A DNA stretch of 64,000 bases from Nicotiana tabacum (GCF_000715075.1 NC_134082.1:99736399-99800398); one strand, 5' to 3'. Counted from the first letter of the stretch, positions 12,922 through 26,440 are shown. Notes: generated from the sequence alone by a model not told the origin. A program made the numbers and translations.

Positions 12922-13525
12922 CGAGATGAGCCTCGACAAATAAAAACGCACAAGCTGCGGGGCCCTCGTTAAATGTATATATCAAAGCACTTAGCTTCCA
13001 GGGCGGGCCGTTTAGCAAATCTCACGGTCTACCCAGAATAATAACGCGATAGTCTCTTTAAGCGCGTATTTAATAATGTTATCTCCTTAAACTCGGGTGC
13101 ACATTTATGTGACCCAAATCCAAATCTCAACGGAATCGAAATATGTCTCTAATCACGGGCACATTGATTGTGGCGTGGTCCGAGATGCATTTCCATGACG
13201 TTGTAAATTCTTTTTAATAATAAATGAGACGAGCCTCGACAAACAAAAAATGCACAAGGTGCGGGGCCCTATAAATGTATATATTAATACTTAGAATTCG
13301 GGACAGGCCGTTTAACGAATTTTACGGCCTTCCCCAAAATAACAATATGCTAGTCGCTTTAGGCACGTCTTTAACAATGTTATCTTCCTAAACTCGGGTG
13401 CACATTTATGTGACCCAAATCCCAATCTCAACAGAGTTGAAATGTAGCTCTAACCGCGGGTACATTGATTGTGACGTGGTTCGAGATGTGCTTCCACGAT
13501 GTTGCAATTCTTGATAAAAATAACA
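12922..13525 (+). repeat. tandem duplication of a module of about 300 bp inside LTR A
   Basis: Two copies offset by 303 bp share GAGCCTCGACAAA, GCGGGGCCCT, GGGCCGTTTA, the run AAACTCGGGTGCACATTTAT and the following GTGACCCAAATCC block. LTR B has the same duplication with a 323-bp offset. LTR C carries a single copy. Confidence 0.85.
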
Positions 13526-13959
13526 GTAAATGATAAAAGCGGTTTAAAAGATAAAATTTGCACATAAGTTCATATTTGTATAAAATCAGATAATCAAGCC
13601 GAATATAACAGTTGAGCGACCGTGCTAGAACCACGGAACTCGGGAATGCCTAACACCTTCTCCCGGGTTAACAGAATTCCTTATCCAGATTTCCGGTACG
13701 CAGACTGTAATATGGAGTCATTCTTTTCCTCGATTCGGGATTAAAATTGGTGACTTGGGACACCCTAAATCTCCCAAGTGGCGACTCTGAAATAAATAAA
13801 CAAATCCCTTTCGATTGTCCTTTAATTGGAAAAAACTCCCTTGTACCCTCCCGGGTACGGAAAAAGAGGTGTGACAACAGCTATGCAAAATTACAATTTC
13901 AAAAGTTATGTTAAGGCATTTTGTTATTTATTTCATTGTTTCTCTCAAGTGTTGATTTG

Positions 13960-15095
13960 TCCATTGAGTTTGTTAGTATTTGTTCATGACTAAGTGTAAG
14001 TAAACTTCAAATTCAAAGTTAATGACCAAATGTCCTTAACTTTTGAACTTGAAATTCAAAGTTAAGGACCGACAGTCCTTAAGTTTTGAACATGGGACTA
14101 TAACTTAAGGACCTCATGTCCTTAACTTTTGAACTTGTATTTCAAACTTAAGGACTCCTGTAGTTAATGACAAACAGTCCTCAAGTTTTTAACATGGGAC
14201 TATAACTTAAGGACCTATGTCCTTAACGTTTGAACTTAAAATTCAAAGTTAAGGACAGACAGTCCTCAAGTTTTTAACATGGGACTATAACTTAAGGACC
14301 TCATGTCCTTAACGTTTGAACTTAAAATTCAAAGTTAAGGACAGACAGTCCTTAAGTTTTTAACTTGTATTTCAAACTTAAGGACTCCTGTAGTTAATGA
14401 CAAACAGTCCTCAAGTTTTTAACATGGGACTATAACTTAAGGACATATGTCCTTAACGTTTGAACTTAAAATTCAAAGTTAAGGACAGACAGTCCTCAAG
14501 TTTTTAACATGGGACTATAACTTAAGGACCTTATGTCCTTAACGTTTGAACTTAAAATTCAAAGTTAAGGACAGACAGTCCTCAAGTTTTTAACATGGGA
14601 CTATAACTTAAGGACCTCATGTCCTTAACGTTTGAACTTAAAATTTAAAGTTAAGGACAGGCAGTCCTTAAGTTTTTAACTTGTATCTCAAACTTAAGGA
14701 CTCCTGTAGTTAATGACAAACAGTCCTCAAGTTTTTAACATGGGACTATAACTTAAGGACCTCATATCCTTAACTTTTGAACTTGAAATTCAAAGTTAAG
14801 GATAGACAGTCCTTAAGTTTTTAACATGGGACTATAACTTAAGGACCTCATGTCCTTAACTTTTGAACTTGAAATTCAAAGTTAAGGACAGACAGTCATT
14901 ACGTTTTTAATATGGGACTATAACTTAAGGACCTCATGTCCTTAACGTTTGAACTTAAAATTCAAAATTAAGGACAAACAGTCCTTAAGTTTTTAACATG
15001 AGACTATAACTTAAGGACCTCATTTCCTTAACTTTTGAACTTGAAATTCAAAGTTAAGGACAGACAGTCACTACGTTTTCAAAATTGCAAGTTGA
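13960..15095. repeat. hairpin repeat array 1, 43/86-bp unit
   Basis: Each 43-bp monomer has a palindromic core of the form TTAAGGAC-n-GTCCTTAA. Two alternating variants give an 86-bp higher-order unit; one has a CTCAT centre and one an AGACA centre. About 26 monomers are present, with AACATGGGACTATAAC and AAATTCAAAG as spacers. Confidence 0.9.
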
Positions 15096-15262
15096 ACTTA
15101 CTGACTCCTGTTAATAACTTTTAATTGTTGAACTCAAAAGAAATTAAAAGAAGGTAACAAGATATAAATATTGAAAATCTAGGCATCCGCTCAAATTAGA
15201 ATAATAATGAATACAATCTATAGCAAAAACTTAAAAGAGTCGATAAACATAAGTGTATATTT

Positions 15263-17952
15263 CTACTCTTCTCTATGCTTTCTTGAAAATGGATGGAGTG
15301 CCGGAGAATATATACAAGTTGTTCTATTATGACCAATTCTTCTGCAACGACCACATTTGAATGTTATTTTTGATGGCTCGGTAGCAGGAATATGCCTTTT
15401 CTTTTGCCTTCTACCTGGTGGCACTTTGAAATCTGGAGGTTTAACAATTTGTGACTTAATACTCTCTGGTACAATCCATGAATCAGTATGTCCTACGGGA
15501 TGTATTTGTCTTTCATATGTTTTCAACCAAGATTCCTTTAAGTACCAGTGCGAACAAAAGTCAGACTTCTTGATGTTTCTCTTCTCGATAGCTGCAATTG
15601 CATGTATGCATGGTAATTCATCAAGTTGAAATTGAAAACAATCACATGTTCTTTTGTTTAAGTCCACCAAGAAAGTTATTCCTTCTTCTTCAACTCTAGA
15701 ACGCCATGAATCAACAGGGAAGACCTGCAATGTTGAAAAATTATAAGTGAGTACATTATGTTAAAAAATGTCAAAATCATAATATAAACATAAAACATAA
15801 TACTTACGTTCAAAGTAAATGCTAAATCTATTCTGTTCTTCAATTCCTCCTCTACCCAACAAGAAACATCATAAAATGTTCCTTCTACTTTATTTCTTCT
15901 TTCATAAAACCAATGTTGTAGCTTCACTTGAATGAAATCCATCATTCTTAGTATAGGCAGCTCCCTTGCTTCTAATAGCACTGAATTCATCGACTCAACT
16001 ATATTTGTTGTGAGCATGTCATATCTTCGTTGTGGACTACAAGAACGTGCCCATCTTTCCGGTGGTTCTTCCATCAAGTAGTCATAAGTTTTCTTATCTA
16101 CATTTGCAATATCTGACATGTATATGTCAAATTCTTTACGCTTGTATACTCTTGCAGCACTTTGGAAAAGTTTTATGACCTCACTTTTCACCTTTCTTCG
16201 CTTTAGGTTCTGCTCCAAATGATAGATGCAAATCCCATGATGGCTTTCAGGATATACCTTTACAATGCCATTTGCAATAGCTTGATGCCTGTCTGATAAA
16301 AAAATCAAATTCTCACGGCTCCTAATTGCATTGCGAAGCTGACTAAAGTACCACTCATAGGAATTGTTGTTTTCAGATTCTGCTATTCCAAAGGCTAATG
16401 GGAAAATTTGGTTATTTGCATCTTTTGAAACTGAAATCATTAAAACACCAAGATATTTTGACTTCAAAAAAGTCGCATCAATAGCAATCACTGGTCTACA
16501 ATGATTCCAACCAGCTATCGATGATCCATATGTGTAAAACATATAAATAAACCTGAAAATACAATATAAAACAAGGTTAAAATACCCGAAGTTTAGGACA
16601 GTCAGTCCTTAACTTACATTTATAAGTTATAAAGTTAAGGACATGATGTCCTTAACTTTTATTTCAAAGTTCAAAACTTAAGGACTGGAAGTCCTTAACT
16701 TTTAATTACAAGTTCAAAACTTAAGGATAGGCAGTCCTCAACTTCTGGTTATAACTCAAAAGTTAACAAGGCTAAAGACAACATGTCCTAAATTGTTTAC
16801 CTGTTGTTGTCGTCTATCTTTATGTTAGTATAAGTTCCCGGGTTTTTACTTGTCATCATATACAAGTATGAACACAATAATTCATAATTTTCTTCGGGGC
16901 TTCCTCTTATTAAAGCGGAAGCATGTTGAATAGCACGCCACGCCTTGTGATATCCAATGTCTAGTCCATGCAATTTTTGCATCTATGCCATGACAAAAGC
17001 TGGTGTAACTTCAAATCTTGGGTCCCGAAGATTATTGATAATGTAACCACTAATCAACTTTGAAGTAGCATGCCTTTGATCTGCTTTCCTAGTGTTAACA
17101 GAGCAGTCATGCTTTTTCTCAAGCTTTACTATCTTGAATAATGTTGAGTCTTTAATTCTGAAAGCACGCACACACTAACGACACATATCATCATTGCCTG
17201 TCAACGAATATCTTGTTGATCTTGGATCTAACAACTTTGAATTCAAAATGTCCTTTGATTGCTACATTAGAAAAACAATTAATTATGCTCTTCTTCTTGT
17301 CAAATACTGATCCGACTTTTATTTGATCCAAAGAAGCATTTTCTCTTAATATCGTAGTTGGGGATTCTTTTTGTTTCAAATTTGATCTTCGTTTAGTTAT
17401 TTGAGTGCATGTTTTGTCAGCAACTACTTCGATTACCGGTGCACTCTCTAAGACTTGAATACCCAAAGCTTGTTCGTTGTCAATCTCTATAATGCTTTGT
17501 CCTTCTACTTGAATAGAATCAAATGTTTGATGCACCTGTTCATTTAATGGTTGAGCTTCAAACATATCTACTTCAACTATCTGTTGGCATCGCTCTTGAT
17601 TGTCATGTTGAGTTTTTGTGTTAGCATGTTCATTGCTTGTTGATGCAAAAACTCTTTCCGAAATATAACCTATGAAACGACAGCTCTTGAAGAGTGAATG
17701 AGTTTTTAGCAACTATATACATGTGTGAAGATCTAAATCTTTGGATACAAGCATTCCTTTGCTTGTTCCAAGGTTGATATCAAACCATATCAATATTTCA
17801 AACTTTTCACTATCCAATTCAATAAGCTCAAAAATCTGTTTAACGAAATCTTCAAACTGAATTGACTCAGGTGCTAGGAAAAGCTTTGTTTGATGATCAA
17901 GATATTTATAGTCTTCAGTCCATCTACCATAAAAAGCAACTATTTTATGCAT
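15263..17952 (-). pseudogene. MULE transposase with SWIM zinc finger, degenerate
   Basis: Reading the minus strand, the N-terminal part (17952-17193) starts with a roughly 80-residue domain resembling the N-terminal part of plant MuDR-type proteins. A MuDR DNA-binding-like part with K-K-H-D-C follows (17171-16983), then the catalytic MULE domain in an intact stretch (16542 to about 15807). It has D in A-I-D-A-T-F, D in L-S-D-R-H, a C-x2-H in I-C-I-Y-H-L, and E in N-I-V-E-S-M-N. After an intron at about 15730-15806 come a SWIM finger (C-D-C ... C-I-H) and a CCHC knuckle (C-x2-C-x4-H-x4-C). A second intron spans 16554-16800. In-frame TAGs at 17713-17715 and 16983-16985, a frame shift near 17180, and a TAG nearby show it is dead, although the catalytic exon is open. 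Confidence 0.85.
16590..16770. repeat. hairpin repeats inside a transposase intron
   Basis: About four monomers with TTAAGGAC-n-GTCCTTAA cores, spaced about 43 bp apart, lie inside the 16554-16800 intron of the MULE transposase. They belong to the same family as the flanking arrays. Confidence 0.85.
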
Positions 17953-18039
17953 ATTGTTTCCATCCTACAAGTAAAGAGAATGGGAAACAAAGGACATACG
18001 TTATAAAGCAATCCTTGTAGAATTAAGAACAAGTGTACT

Positions 18040-19065
18040 GTAAGTGCAAGACCAAGTTAAGAACTGCCAGTCCTTTAACATTTAAACATGTAATTAAAGT
18101 TAAGAACTGTCAGTCCTTAACATTTAAACATGGAATTAAATGCTAAGGACTGTCAGTCCTTAAGTTTTAAACATGGAATTAAAAGTTAAGGACTGTCAGT
18201 CCTTAAGTTTTAAACATGGAATTAAAAGTTAAGGACTGTCAGTCCTTAACTTTTGAACAAGAAATTAAAAGCTAAGGACTACAAGTCCTTAACATTTAAA
18301 CATGGAATTAAAAGTTAAGGACTGCCAGTCCTTAACTTTTAAAGATGGAATTAAAAGTTAAGGACTGTCAGTCCTTAACTTTTGAACCAGAAATTAAAAG
18401 CTAAGGACTGTCTGTCCTTTAACATTTAAACATGGAATTAAAAGTTAAGGACTGTCAGTCCTTAACATTTAAACATGGAATTAAAACTTAAGGATTGTTA
18501 GTCCTTAACTTTTGAACCAGAAACTAAAAGCTAAGGGCTGTCTGTACTTTAACATTTAAACATGGAATTAAAAGTTAAGGACTGTCAGTCCTTAACATTT
18601 AAACATGGAATTAAAACTTAAGGATTTCTAGTCCTTAACTTTTGAACCAGAAATTAAAAGCTAAGGACTGTCTGTCCTTTAATATTTAAACATGGAATTA
18701 AAAGTTAAAGACTGTCAGTCCTTAACATTTAAACATGGAATTAAAACTTAAGGATTGCTAGTCCTTAACTTTTGAACCAGAAATTAAAAGCTAACGATTG
18801 TCTGTCCTTTAACATTTAAACATGGAATTAAAATTAAAAGTTAAGGACTGTCAGTCCTTAAGTTTTAAACATGGAATTAAAAGTTAAGGACTACCAGTCC
18901 TTAACTTTTGAACCAGAAATTAAAAGCTAAGGACTGTTTGTCCTTTAACATTTAAACATGGAATTAAAAGTTAAGGACTGCTAGTCCTTAACATTTAAAC
19001 ATGTATTTAAGAGTTAAGGACTATCAGTCCTTAACATTTGAACCAGAAATTAAAACATACAATTT
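18040..19065. repeat. hairpin repeat array 2, 43-bp unit
   Basis: About 23 monomers of 43 bp have cores of the form GTTAAGGACTG-n-CAGTCCTTAAC, often perfect palindromes with 10-bp arms. Spacers read ATTTAAACATGGAATTAAAA. One variant with TTTGAACCAGAAATTAAAAG recurs at roughly every third to fourth unit, giving a higher-order pattern. Isolated diverged units continue to about 19200. Confidence 0.9.
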
Positions 19066-19740
19066 GAAACTCAAGCTACAGGTCTTTGTATACAGAAGAA
19101 CAACAACAAAGTGAAGGACATTTTGTCCTTAAGTTTTTTTATTTAATTTGCAAAATGAGGCCAGTAGAATCAAAGTTAAGGACATAGTGTTCTTATTTTT
19201 TTGAATTCAATTTCCAAAATGAAGACACTATGTCCGGAATACAGAATTATCATAGGAGGCGGTGTCTATAAATTTATCAATCCAGAAATTAAAAAAAAAT
19301 CAAATTCTTATCTAATATATAATCAAATCAATACAGATCTAAAAAAGTATAACTATAGCGAAATAAAAATTGATAGAAACACATGAAATTACAACTTATT
19401 GTTTATCTATGTTATTTTTTTGGATTAGATTGCTGAATTTTTGAAATCGGGAAGAGAAATGGTGGTTCGTCCTCAGTTGATCGTCGCTGCTGCTGTTGCT
19501 CGCTTCTTCTCTTTGTGTAACTACTGCTTGTGTTGATAGCGTAGGTATAAGTTATACCAGAAGGGTATTTTCGTCTAGCCAGGTATAAGTTTTTTAAAAG
19601 GAGTGGCTAAAGTCTAAATACATTGAAAACAGTGGCTTTAAAATAAAAGCCACAACTTTTAGTGGCTATTTGTGCTGTTCGCCCTACATGTGGGCTATAG
19701 TATAAGCCCAACAGTGGACCTTGGTTAGATTTCGTAGAAA
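19066..19740. other. MULE right-end region without a recognised gene
   Basis: This is A/T-rich DNA with scattered hairpin units to about 19200. A terminal-like segment at 19540-19690 contains repeated AGTGGCT/AGCCAC motifs. No coding region is supported; a 61-codon frame at 19201-19386 looks accidental. Confidence 0.4.
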
Positions 19741-22700
19741 TGGCGTGGGATAGTCACTTTTTAAAATGGTATTTAGTTTTTATTCAGTATTTTTAATGCT
19801 GAGACAAAAATAGCCACTACTTTATTAAAATGAAAACAAAAAGATACTTTTACCCTTTCTTCATGAGTGCTGTATAAATATTAAGGACATGGTGTCCTTA
19901 ACATTTACACTGCACACATGAAGTTAAAGACGCCATGTAAGGGTGTAATGTGGGTCGTGTCCGGGCCTAAACGGGCCTCGTGGTCCGGTCCTAAGTGGGC
20001 CCGGGCTTCATGGGCCGTTCTTAAACGGTCCCGGGCTTCGTGGGCTTTTTGGTAGGAACCGGACCGGGATCGGGACCACGAACTAATGATCCTGGGCTAA
20101 GTGGGCCGGTCCCGGGCCAAAGTGGGCCCAACGGTTAATTTCAAAAAAAAAAATTAAAAATTATTATCTAAGGCAATTCCTTGTAAAAACTATATTATAG
20201 AATTGTGAATTCAAATTTAAACACAAAAATATTGTAAAGAGATATTCAAAGCAATGCATTATAATTTTATTATATAGCATTAACAAAATATGGCAATATC
20301 TTTCTTAGTATTCCTCCCCCATGGAATGAGCACAACAAAGTGCTAATACCACCATTGAGAAGAAAAAGAAGCTAATCAAGATGTGCCAAAATACAAGTTA
20401 CATATTAATTTTACATGGTATCTCTTACAAATTTCATAAATACTTCAAGGTTCAGAGGAATTTCCGTTGGTGGTGGCGGAAAATAAGCTTGTTCATCACC
20501 GCTTCTGGGGAAAGTTGCATCCTTCGCAAGTTCAGCTAGCATTTCTTCGTAAGCTTCGTCTACCTCTAGTTGTGATTCAGCAAGTCCAAAAATTCTTCAT
20601 TCTGAACGGATCCAATTTTTGAAAAGTACTAATTTTTCCAAGCTCTCCCTCATAGATGCTCTATAATCACCGAGTTGAAGTCTTGCTTGATTGAAAGCGC
20701 TCTCTAATACCATTATTGAAGCTTGAATGGTTAAAATGTCGCGGGCCATCCTTGAAAGAATCGGAAAGTATTTTTCTTTGTCCTTCCACTATTCCAAAAT
20801 ATTAAAGGAGCCGTCGGGATTCACTTCCTCAATTTCCTATGACAAATAAACTTCAAGCTCATTTAGTTGTGAACAATCACTAGTACTAGAACCTTGAGAA
20901 CCCCTGAACCCGGCCCAAGCAGTAAGTGCTCTTACTCCCGCAGTTCTTTTAGATGATTGAGAACTAGAAGAAGAAGGAGTTGGAACATTTGGTCTAGCAT
21001 TATCTATTGCAATATGATAAGCACTATAAATAGTTTGAGCATTTATTTTAATCGAGGCTTGTGCTTCCGAAAGTGTAGACAACTCCTCATCTTCAAGTGC
21101 TAAACCATTATAAACAGTTTGATACCAAAATTGAGGACCTCCTAATTTCATAGTAAGGTTTAACAAGGCAGCAACAACATAAATTAGGGGAATAGGACAA
21201 AAATATTTTTTAAATTTCTTTCTCATAGAATCAATAGCTTGTTCATAAATTTTCCCACCCTCTGAAAAATAAGCAAACAAAGTTGCAAGTTCTGCAATAT
21301 AAACTAAACAGTTAGAAATAGTAGGATAATATTGCCCAGAAAATTCATTTGTAGCAATATGAAATTTTTCTAAAAAATCTACAAGCATTTTAACATTAGC
21401 TCAATCCGCATTTGTAAGGTGCTCAACATCACCACTTACATGACCATTAAACATTGAGTTTATAGGGTTTTTACATTCATATGCAACAACTAAACTTTCA
21501 TACATGTAATTCCATCTAGTTGGACAAGGTTTAGGAACATTTCTTTCTCTTAAGCCAAATTCATCGCATCTTTTAAAAAATTCTCTAAGTCTACTTCTAC
21601 GGTTTGAATAAAAAAGTCAGTGAAGAGCCATTTTAACCTTTTCAATTTCAACATTTAAAATTCTCATATCATCACCCACAATTAAATTGGTAAATATGAC
21701 AAATACATCTAACATGAAAAATGTTACTAAATGCAGGATTTAGTGTAGTGGTAAGCAAGGCTACAACATTAGTGTTACTAGTAGCATTATCCACTGAAAT
21801 TGATATTATTTTATTACTAATATAAAAATATCTACAAATATCTGTAACCGTGCTAGAAATAAACTGCACTGAGTGACGTGAATTAATTATTCTATAAGCG
21901 ATAATGAGCTTTTGCATTATCCAATCCTCATCAATCCAATTACTGGTAACAGTAAGATAATCACAGTCATTACCACTTCTACCAATATCAGTAGTAATAG
22001 CAACACGACAATTAATATGAGTAAATAAATAGCGCAAATATTATTCATATTCATGTTTATACTTATAAATATCGTTCTTTACAATTGTCTAGAAAAAGTA
22101 GGGGTAGTAACACGGGGTCAGAAGGGGCATCATTTAGATTAGTTGAGTTAACTTTAGCAACAGGACTAATAGGTGTATCGTCATCCGGTTGCGTTTCATA
22201 AAAATCTATTTCCTACTCATTATCTTCATCAATAGTTGGATTACCATAAAGAGCATTCATATATTCATGGTCTAAGTGTTCACCATGTGAGCACGTGATT
22301 TTTTGCTTCACGAAAACTACTCCAAAAAGAAATCAAAAAATAAAACAAAATTTTCTTGGTGTATAATTTTTAGGATTTGCGTGACATTTTTTGATAATTA
22401 TTTATGTTTTTGTCTGTGAATTTTTATCCTGTTATAATTAATTGAAATAATATGTAGGTGCATGTGCATTTAGGAATTAATGTTGCATTTTTTAAAATTA
22501 ATTAATCATTGGTTTATATAAAAGGATAAAATACAAAAATACATTTAGGAATTAATTAACCATAATTTGGTTAAAAGAAAATCACAAAATATGCATATGT
22601 GTTTCTTGTCATTGTGTTGTTTATTTAATGTTTAATTATTATATGTTAAATAATATGTGTGTAATTTTATTTTTGATTTTTACAATTTATTTAGGATTTT

Positions 22701-24724
22701 TTGTTTAATTTTTGTAATTAAAGAAAAAGGAAAATGGGTAAGGTATTAAGGAAATACGGATTGGGCCAGGTGAAAATTCAGGCCCAAACCTCATTCCTAA
22801 CCCAATCCCGACCAGCTGGTCTCAGAGACGGACGAAACGACGTAGTATGATGATGAAACTACCTCGTTTCGTCCCCCGTCAATCTCATCCGTTCAATCAC
22901 CCAATCCAACGGTCCAAGACCCCTTTCAGTAACCCGTCTCCAACCCGACCCATTTGTCTCCGGTTCGAACCGACCCCCGGCTAAAACCAAACGACGCCAT
23001 ATTGTTTAGTTCCCTTAATCCTGGCCACTGATCTTAATAGATCCAACGGCCAGGATTGAACCACCCACCCCGTATAAGAACCCTAATCCCTCACCCCACG
23101 CACCCAAACCAACCCCCCTCACCTACTGTTCATCCTCGTCCCCAGAAATGACCCTCACAAACCCTATCCACCTTAGGATTCCCCCACCATAAACCCGACA
23201 ACCACGACGCCGATGACCACCAGACTAACACCCCTGAATCATCTTGACCTCCTCATTCCAAATCCATAACCCATATCCTTTGAATCAGGCCCCAACTCTT
23301 CGAATCTTAAATCGAAGGTTGGCCTGAAAAACCTCATCTTCTCCGATGGCTACCAAATTAACACCACAGCTTCTCCTGACCACCCTCGTCATGAATCTGG
23401 TAATAGTTCAGTTCGAATCTTCCTGGAACTTCTCGAATCTTCATTTGAAGATTCGAGCAAAACCTAAAACTGCCCCAACCTACCCCAAAATCATACCAGT
23501 TACTCTCCTGACCTCACTCGTAACCAAACCAAGCTTGGTTTGGTTCGAATCTGCTTAGAAATGATCGAACCCTAAATCTGAGAAAAATGGAACCCTAAAT
23601 TCCAAATCATGGAATCTGTCAAAAATTAAAGGAAGGGTTGGGGTCTAATTGACCTTAATCGAAGTGTTCTCAGTTGAGAACACTTCGATTAAAGTCCGTT
23701 CGACCTCAAAATGGCCGAGTCTGAGTTCGAGCCTGGGTCAGTTTTTAATTTCGAATCCCTGAGGTAATTTTCCCTTTCTTTTGTTCTCCTATGAATTTTA
23801 TCTGTTTTCATGTTTAGTTTGGTTTGTTTTTTATTTTTCTGTCAAGTTTGTGAGTCTTGAGGTAATGTTTAGTTTGTTTTGTGTGTTTTATTGATTGTTT
23901 GCTATTTATTATAGCTTGTATAGTCGTTTAAATAAGTGTCGTCAATTAATTTGTTTGAAAATTAGAGGAAACAGGACAGTAGCTCATTAATATCCTCCAT
24001 GTATGTTTGCCAGCACCACATCTGTATGCTAACTTGTAATGAACCTGTTGAATATGTTCAGTTCTGTCTTTGAACTAGACTGCTCATTCATTCAGTAACC
24101 CCATGATCTTCATAGTTTGCCATGGAAGCCTGTTCATTACTGCTTTGATTTTAGCCTGTTGGTTGATTGCTTGTTTGCATTTTTGACTCTGAGTTGGTCA
24201 GGTTTGGCTCCCAATGTGACTAACTCATTTGGTTTGATTGACACCCCTTTTGATCTGATTTTGAGTTGAACTTAGTTTAGGAATTGGATATAGCTGTAGA
24301 AATCTAACAGGTCAACCTGAAATCAGTGTTGAGTTTAAGTTTATACAATTAGTAATCAGTGATTTGCTAAATTTAGAGTGGTGTTATATACTGACAAGCA
24401 AGGTTTATGGTAATACAGTAATATGAAAGGGTTAAGGGGTAATTTTGGGAGTTTAGTAGGATGTTAACAGGTTGTAAAGCTAAGGTCTGCCTAGGGGTCA
24501 TTTGTTAAACTTAGTTTAATTGTCAGTGGGGTACATAACATGAGGGCATGGGTTTATTTGAATACTATAACCCCTCCCATGACTCTTCATTAAAACAAAT
24601 AGGACAAGCATGGGGAACAATATAGTGGGCATCAAGAAAAGACATTTAGGCATGGGGAATTAAGGGGTATGGGCAGAATAAAGGCTGAAGGTATCAAGGC
24701 AGCTTGGCTGGCCTGGTTTTTGCT

Positions 24725-24733
24725 TATAAATAG
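24725..24733 (+). promoter_or_regulatory. probable TATA box of LTR B
   Basis: TATAAATAG sits at the position equivalent to 11767 in LTR A and is followed by a conserved GACATTTTTAAG stretch. Confidence 0.5.
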
Positions 24734-25814
24734 GCTGATTTAGAACAAAAAAAAGGGATAGACATTTTTAAGTTTTTAGAGAAAAAAGAAAAAAAGCAAA
24801 AACAAGGTTGGTCTTTCAACCTTTAGCAGGACAGTCTGTTTTGAGAGTGATATAGAGTTAAGAGTGTGCTGGATTTTGAACATAACAATCAGAGGCTACT
24901 ATTTTTTGCATCTGTTTCCTTCTCTGCCTTGCCTGTACCTGTTTGGATATTGCTGGGTTGCAAACTGGACTCCTTGTTTTGGTTTTAAAGATCTGATTGC
25001 TGGGTTTTGTTGCTGCTGATTGTTGTTTTTCTGTTGTTGCTGTTTGCTGTGAATGCTACTGCTCAACTGATCATTCCCTTTCTTCTTCTGGCTTTTCCAA
25101 TACCAGGTACACCACTGATAGTCTGGTACTCTGTCAATGTAAGCTGAAAGTTGAAACATGAATATAGAAGTGAAGAGCTGAAGTTGCCTCTTTTCGAATT
25201 TGCTTCAGTTGTATATTGAACCTTGAGTTGTATATACAGTAGTTCATATATTCTATTAGGATAATGAAAGTAGGCATCATGCATAACTAGACACCCACAT
25301 ATGGCAACTTAATGGCTCATTATCTATGTATGTCAGTAGCTAGAAAAGAAGCGATGGTGTAGTAAGCAATATCTTGATTTTTTTAGTTGTATTTGTGGTT
25401 AGCATATCTTCTAACGCATGTTAAGTGTTAAACTGTCTATTGTTAGTTAATCTCACTTCATTTAGCAGGTTGCCTCGTTATAACTTGCAACAATACCGTT
25501 AAAGTATATAGCACCAGTTTACATTTCTGCATTATAAATGTTGGGCCTGAATCGAATGAACTGACCGGGCCCTTATCGGAAAAGAAGTGGCCCAGGTCCA
25601 GTCAATACAGTGTGCGCTGGGCCTGGGCCCATAATATCCAAACGACTGCCCATATACGCGTTCATGTTTCGGATTTTGCAAATCATATTCGGAACCCAAC
25701 TATAACTAACTTGTAAGCATGTAAATAAAGTTGGATCATTTTTCTTTTTTGCATTATTAGAGACAAACTTAATAGAAAACATAGCCACTATAGGACGACC
25801 TTTTAAAATAAAAT

Positions 25815-26440
25815 GAGGCGCGCCTCGCCAAATAAATCACACATAGTTGGGCCCTCAATAAATACATAACCATTGACTAGACTTTGGATTTGGCCGTTTA
25901 GTGAATTTTTCACGGCCTTTTTCTAAAATAACAATACGTAGTTTCTTTAGGACGCGTCTTAATTAATCTTACCTTCTTAAATACGGGTGTGCATTTATGT
26001 GACCCAAATCCAAATCTCAATGGAGTTGAAATGTGTCTCTAATCACGGGTACATTGATTGTGACGTTGCTCGAGATGCATTTCCACAACGTTGCAAATTC
26101 CCCAAAATAATAATAATAATAACAATAAATAACGACTGATACGAGCCTCGACAAACAAGAATACCCAAAGTGCGGGGCCCTCAATGGATAGTTATTTCGA
26201 GTACTTAGATTCCGGGACGGGCCGTTTAGCAAATTTCACGGCCCTACCCAAATAATGATATGCTCGTCGCTTTAGGCGCGTATTTAATAATGTTATCTTC
26301 TTAAACTCGGGTGCACATTTATGTGACCCAAATCCAAATCTCAACAGAGTTGAAATGTGCCGACAACCACGGGTGCATTGATGTGACGTGGTTAGAGATG
26401 TGTTTCCATGATGTTGCAATTCTTGATAAAAATAATAGTA
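25815..26440 (+). repeat. duplicated module inside LTR B
   Basis: Two diverged copies offset by about 323 bp are equivalent to the duplication in LTR A. Shared blocks include GCCTCG, GGGCCCTCAAT and GTGCATTTATGTGACC/GTGCACATTTATGTGACC. Confidence 0.75.

Larger units (their letters stand above)
1..13876 (+). mobile_element. Tat/Ogre-type Ty3/gypsy LTR retrotransposon, 3' portion with 3' LTR
   Basis: The body of a large Ty3/gypsy element enters from the left edge and ends in an LTR at 9806-13876. Order: gag, aspartic protease, G-patch-like segment, reverse transcriptase, RNase H, a second archaeal-type RNase H, integrase, then about 3.8 kb of non-coding DNA with tandem repeats, a purine-rich tract, and the LTR. 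A second RNase H, a long repeat-bearing 3' non-coding region and a very long LTR are known marks of the Tat/Ogre lineage. No chromodomain follows the integrase. The 5' LTR lies outside the window, so age and target duplication cannot be read. At least three frame breaks and one stop make this copy non-autonomous. Confidence 0.9.
9806..13876 (+). repeat. 3' LTR of the Tat-type element (LTR A)
   Basis: This 4071-bp LTR starts with TGTAAGCACGTG after a polypurine tract and ends with GGTGTGACA. The same start and end occur in two solo copies of the family at 22286-26784 and, reversed, 49785-63093, which fixes the boundaries. All three share a TATAAATA element in the middle and a conserved last 250 bp. 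It has about 2 kb of R-U5 after the presumed start site. It contains a roughly 300-bp internal duplication. The 5' end is rich in ACGACG/CGTT palindromes. ORFs inside have no recognisable product. Confidence 0.9.
13877..19690 (-). mobile_element. decayed Mutator-like element (MULE) with hairpin arrays
   Basis: A minus-strand MULE transposase pseudogene (15263-17952) lies between two arrays of 43-bp hairpin units (13960-15095 and 18040-19065). Its left end is abutted by the retrotransposon LTR at 13876. The right end is probably near 19690, where a segment containing TAGTGGCTA resembles the termini of the second hairpin element at 28000-28100. Exact terminal inverted repeats and a 9-bp target duplication were not identified, so the boundaries are approximate. 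Confidence 0.6.

Noticed and set aside
15357..15629. Plus-strand 90-codon open frame
   Set aside because: It is the antisense shadow of the SWIM/zinc-knuckle exon of the MULE transposase.
13960..19065. Hairpin arrays as a CRISPR or as bacterial attachment-type repeats
   Set aside because: Spacers are also repeated, the surrounding gene is a plant MULE transposase with introns, and nothing is bacterial.
24899..25284. Minus-strand glutamine-rich frames in LTR B
   Set aside because: They are translations of a CTG/TTG-rich stretch in the LTR leader, matched by a similar stretch at 11950-12240 in LTR A.
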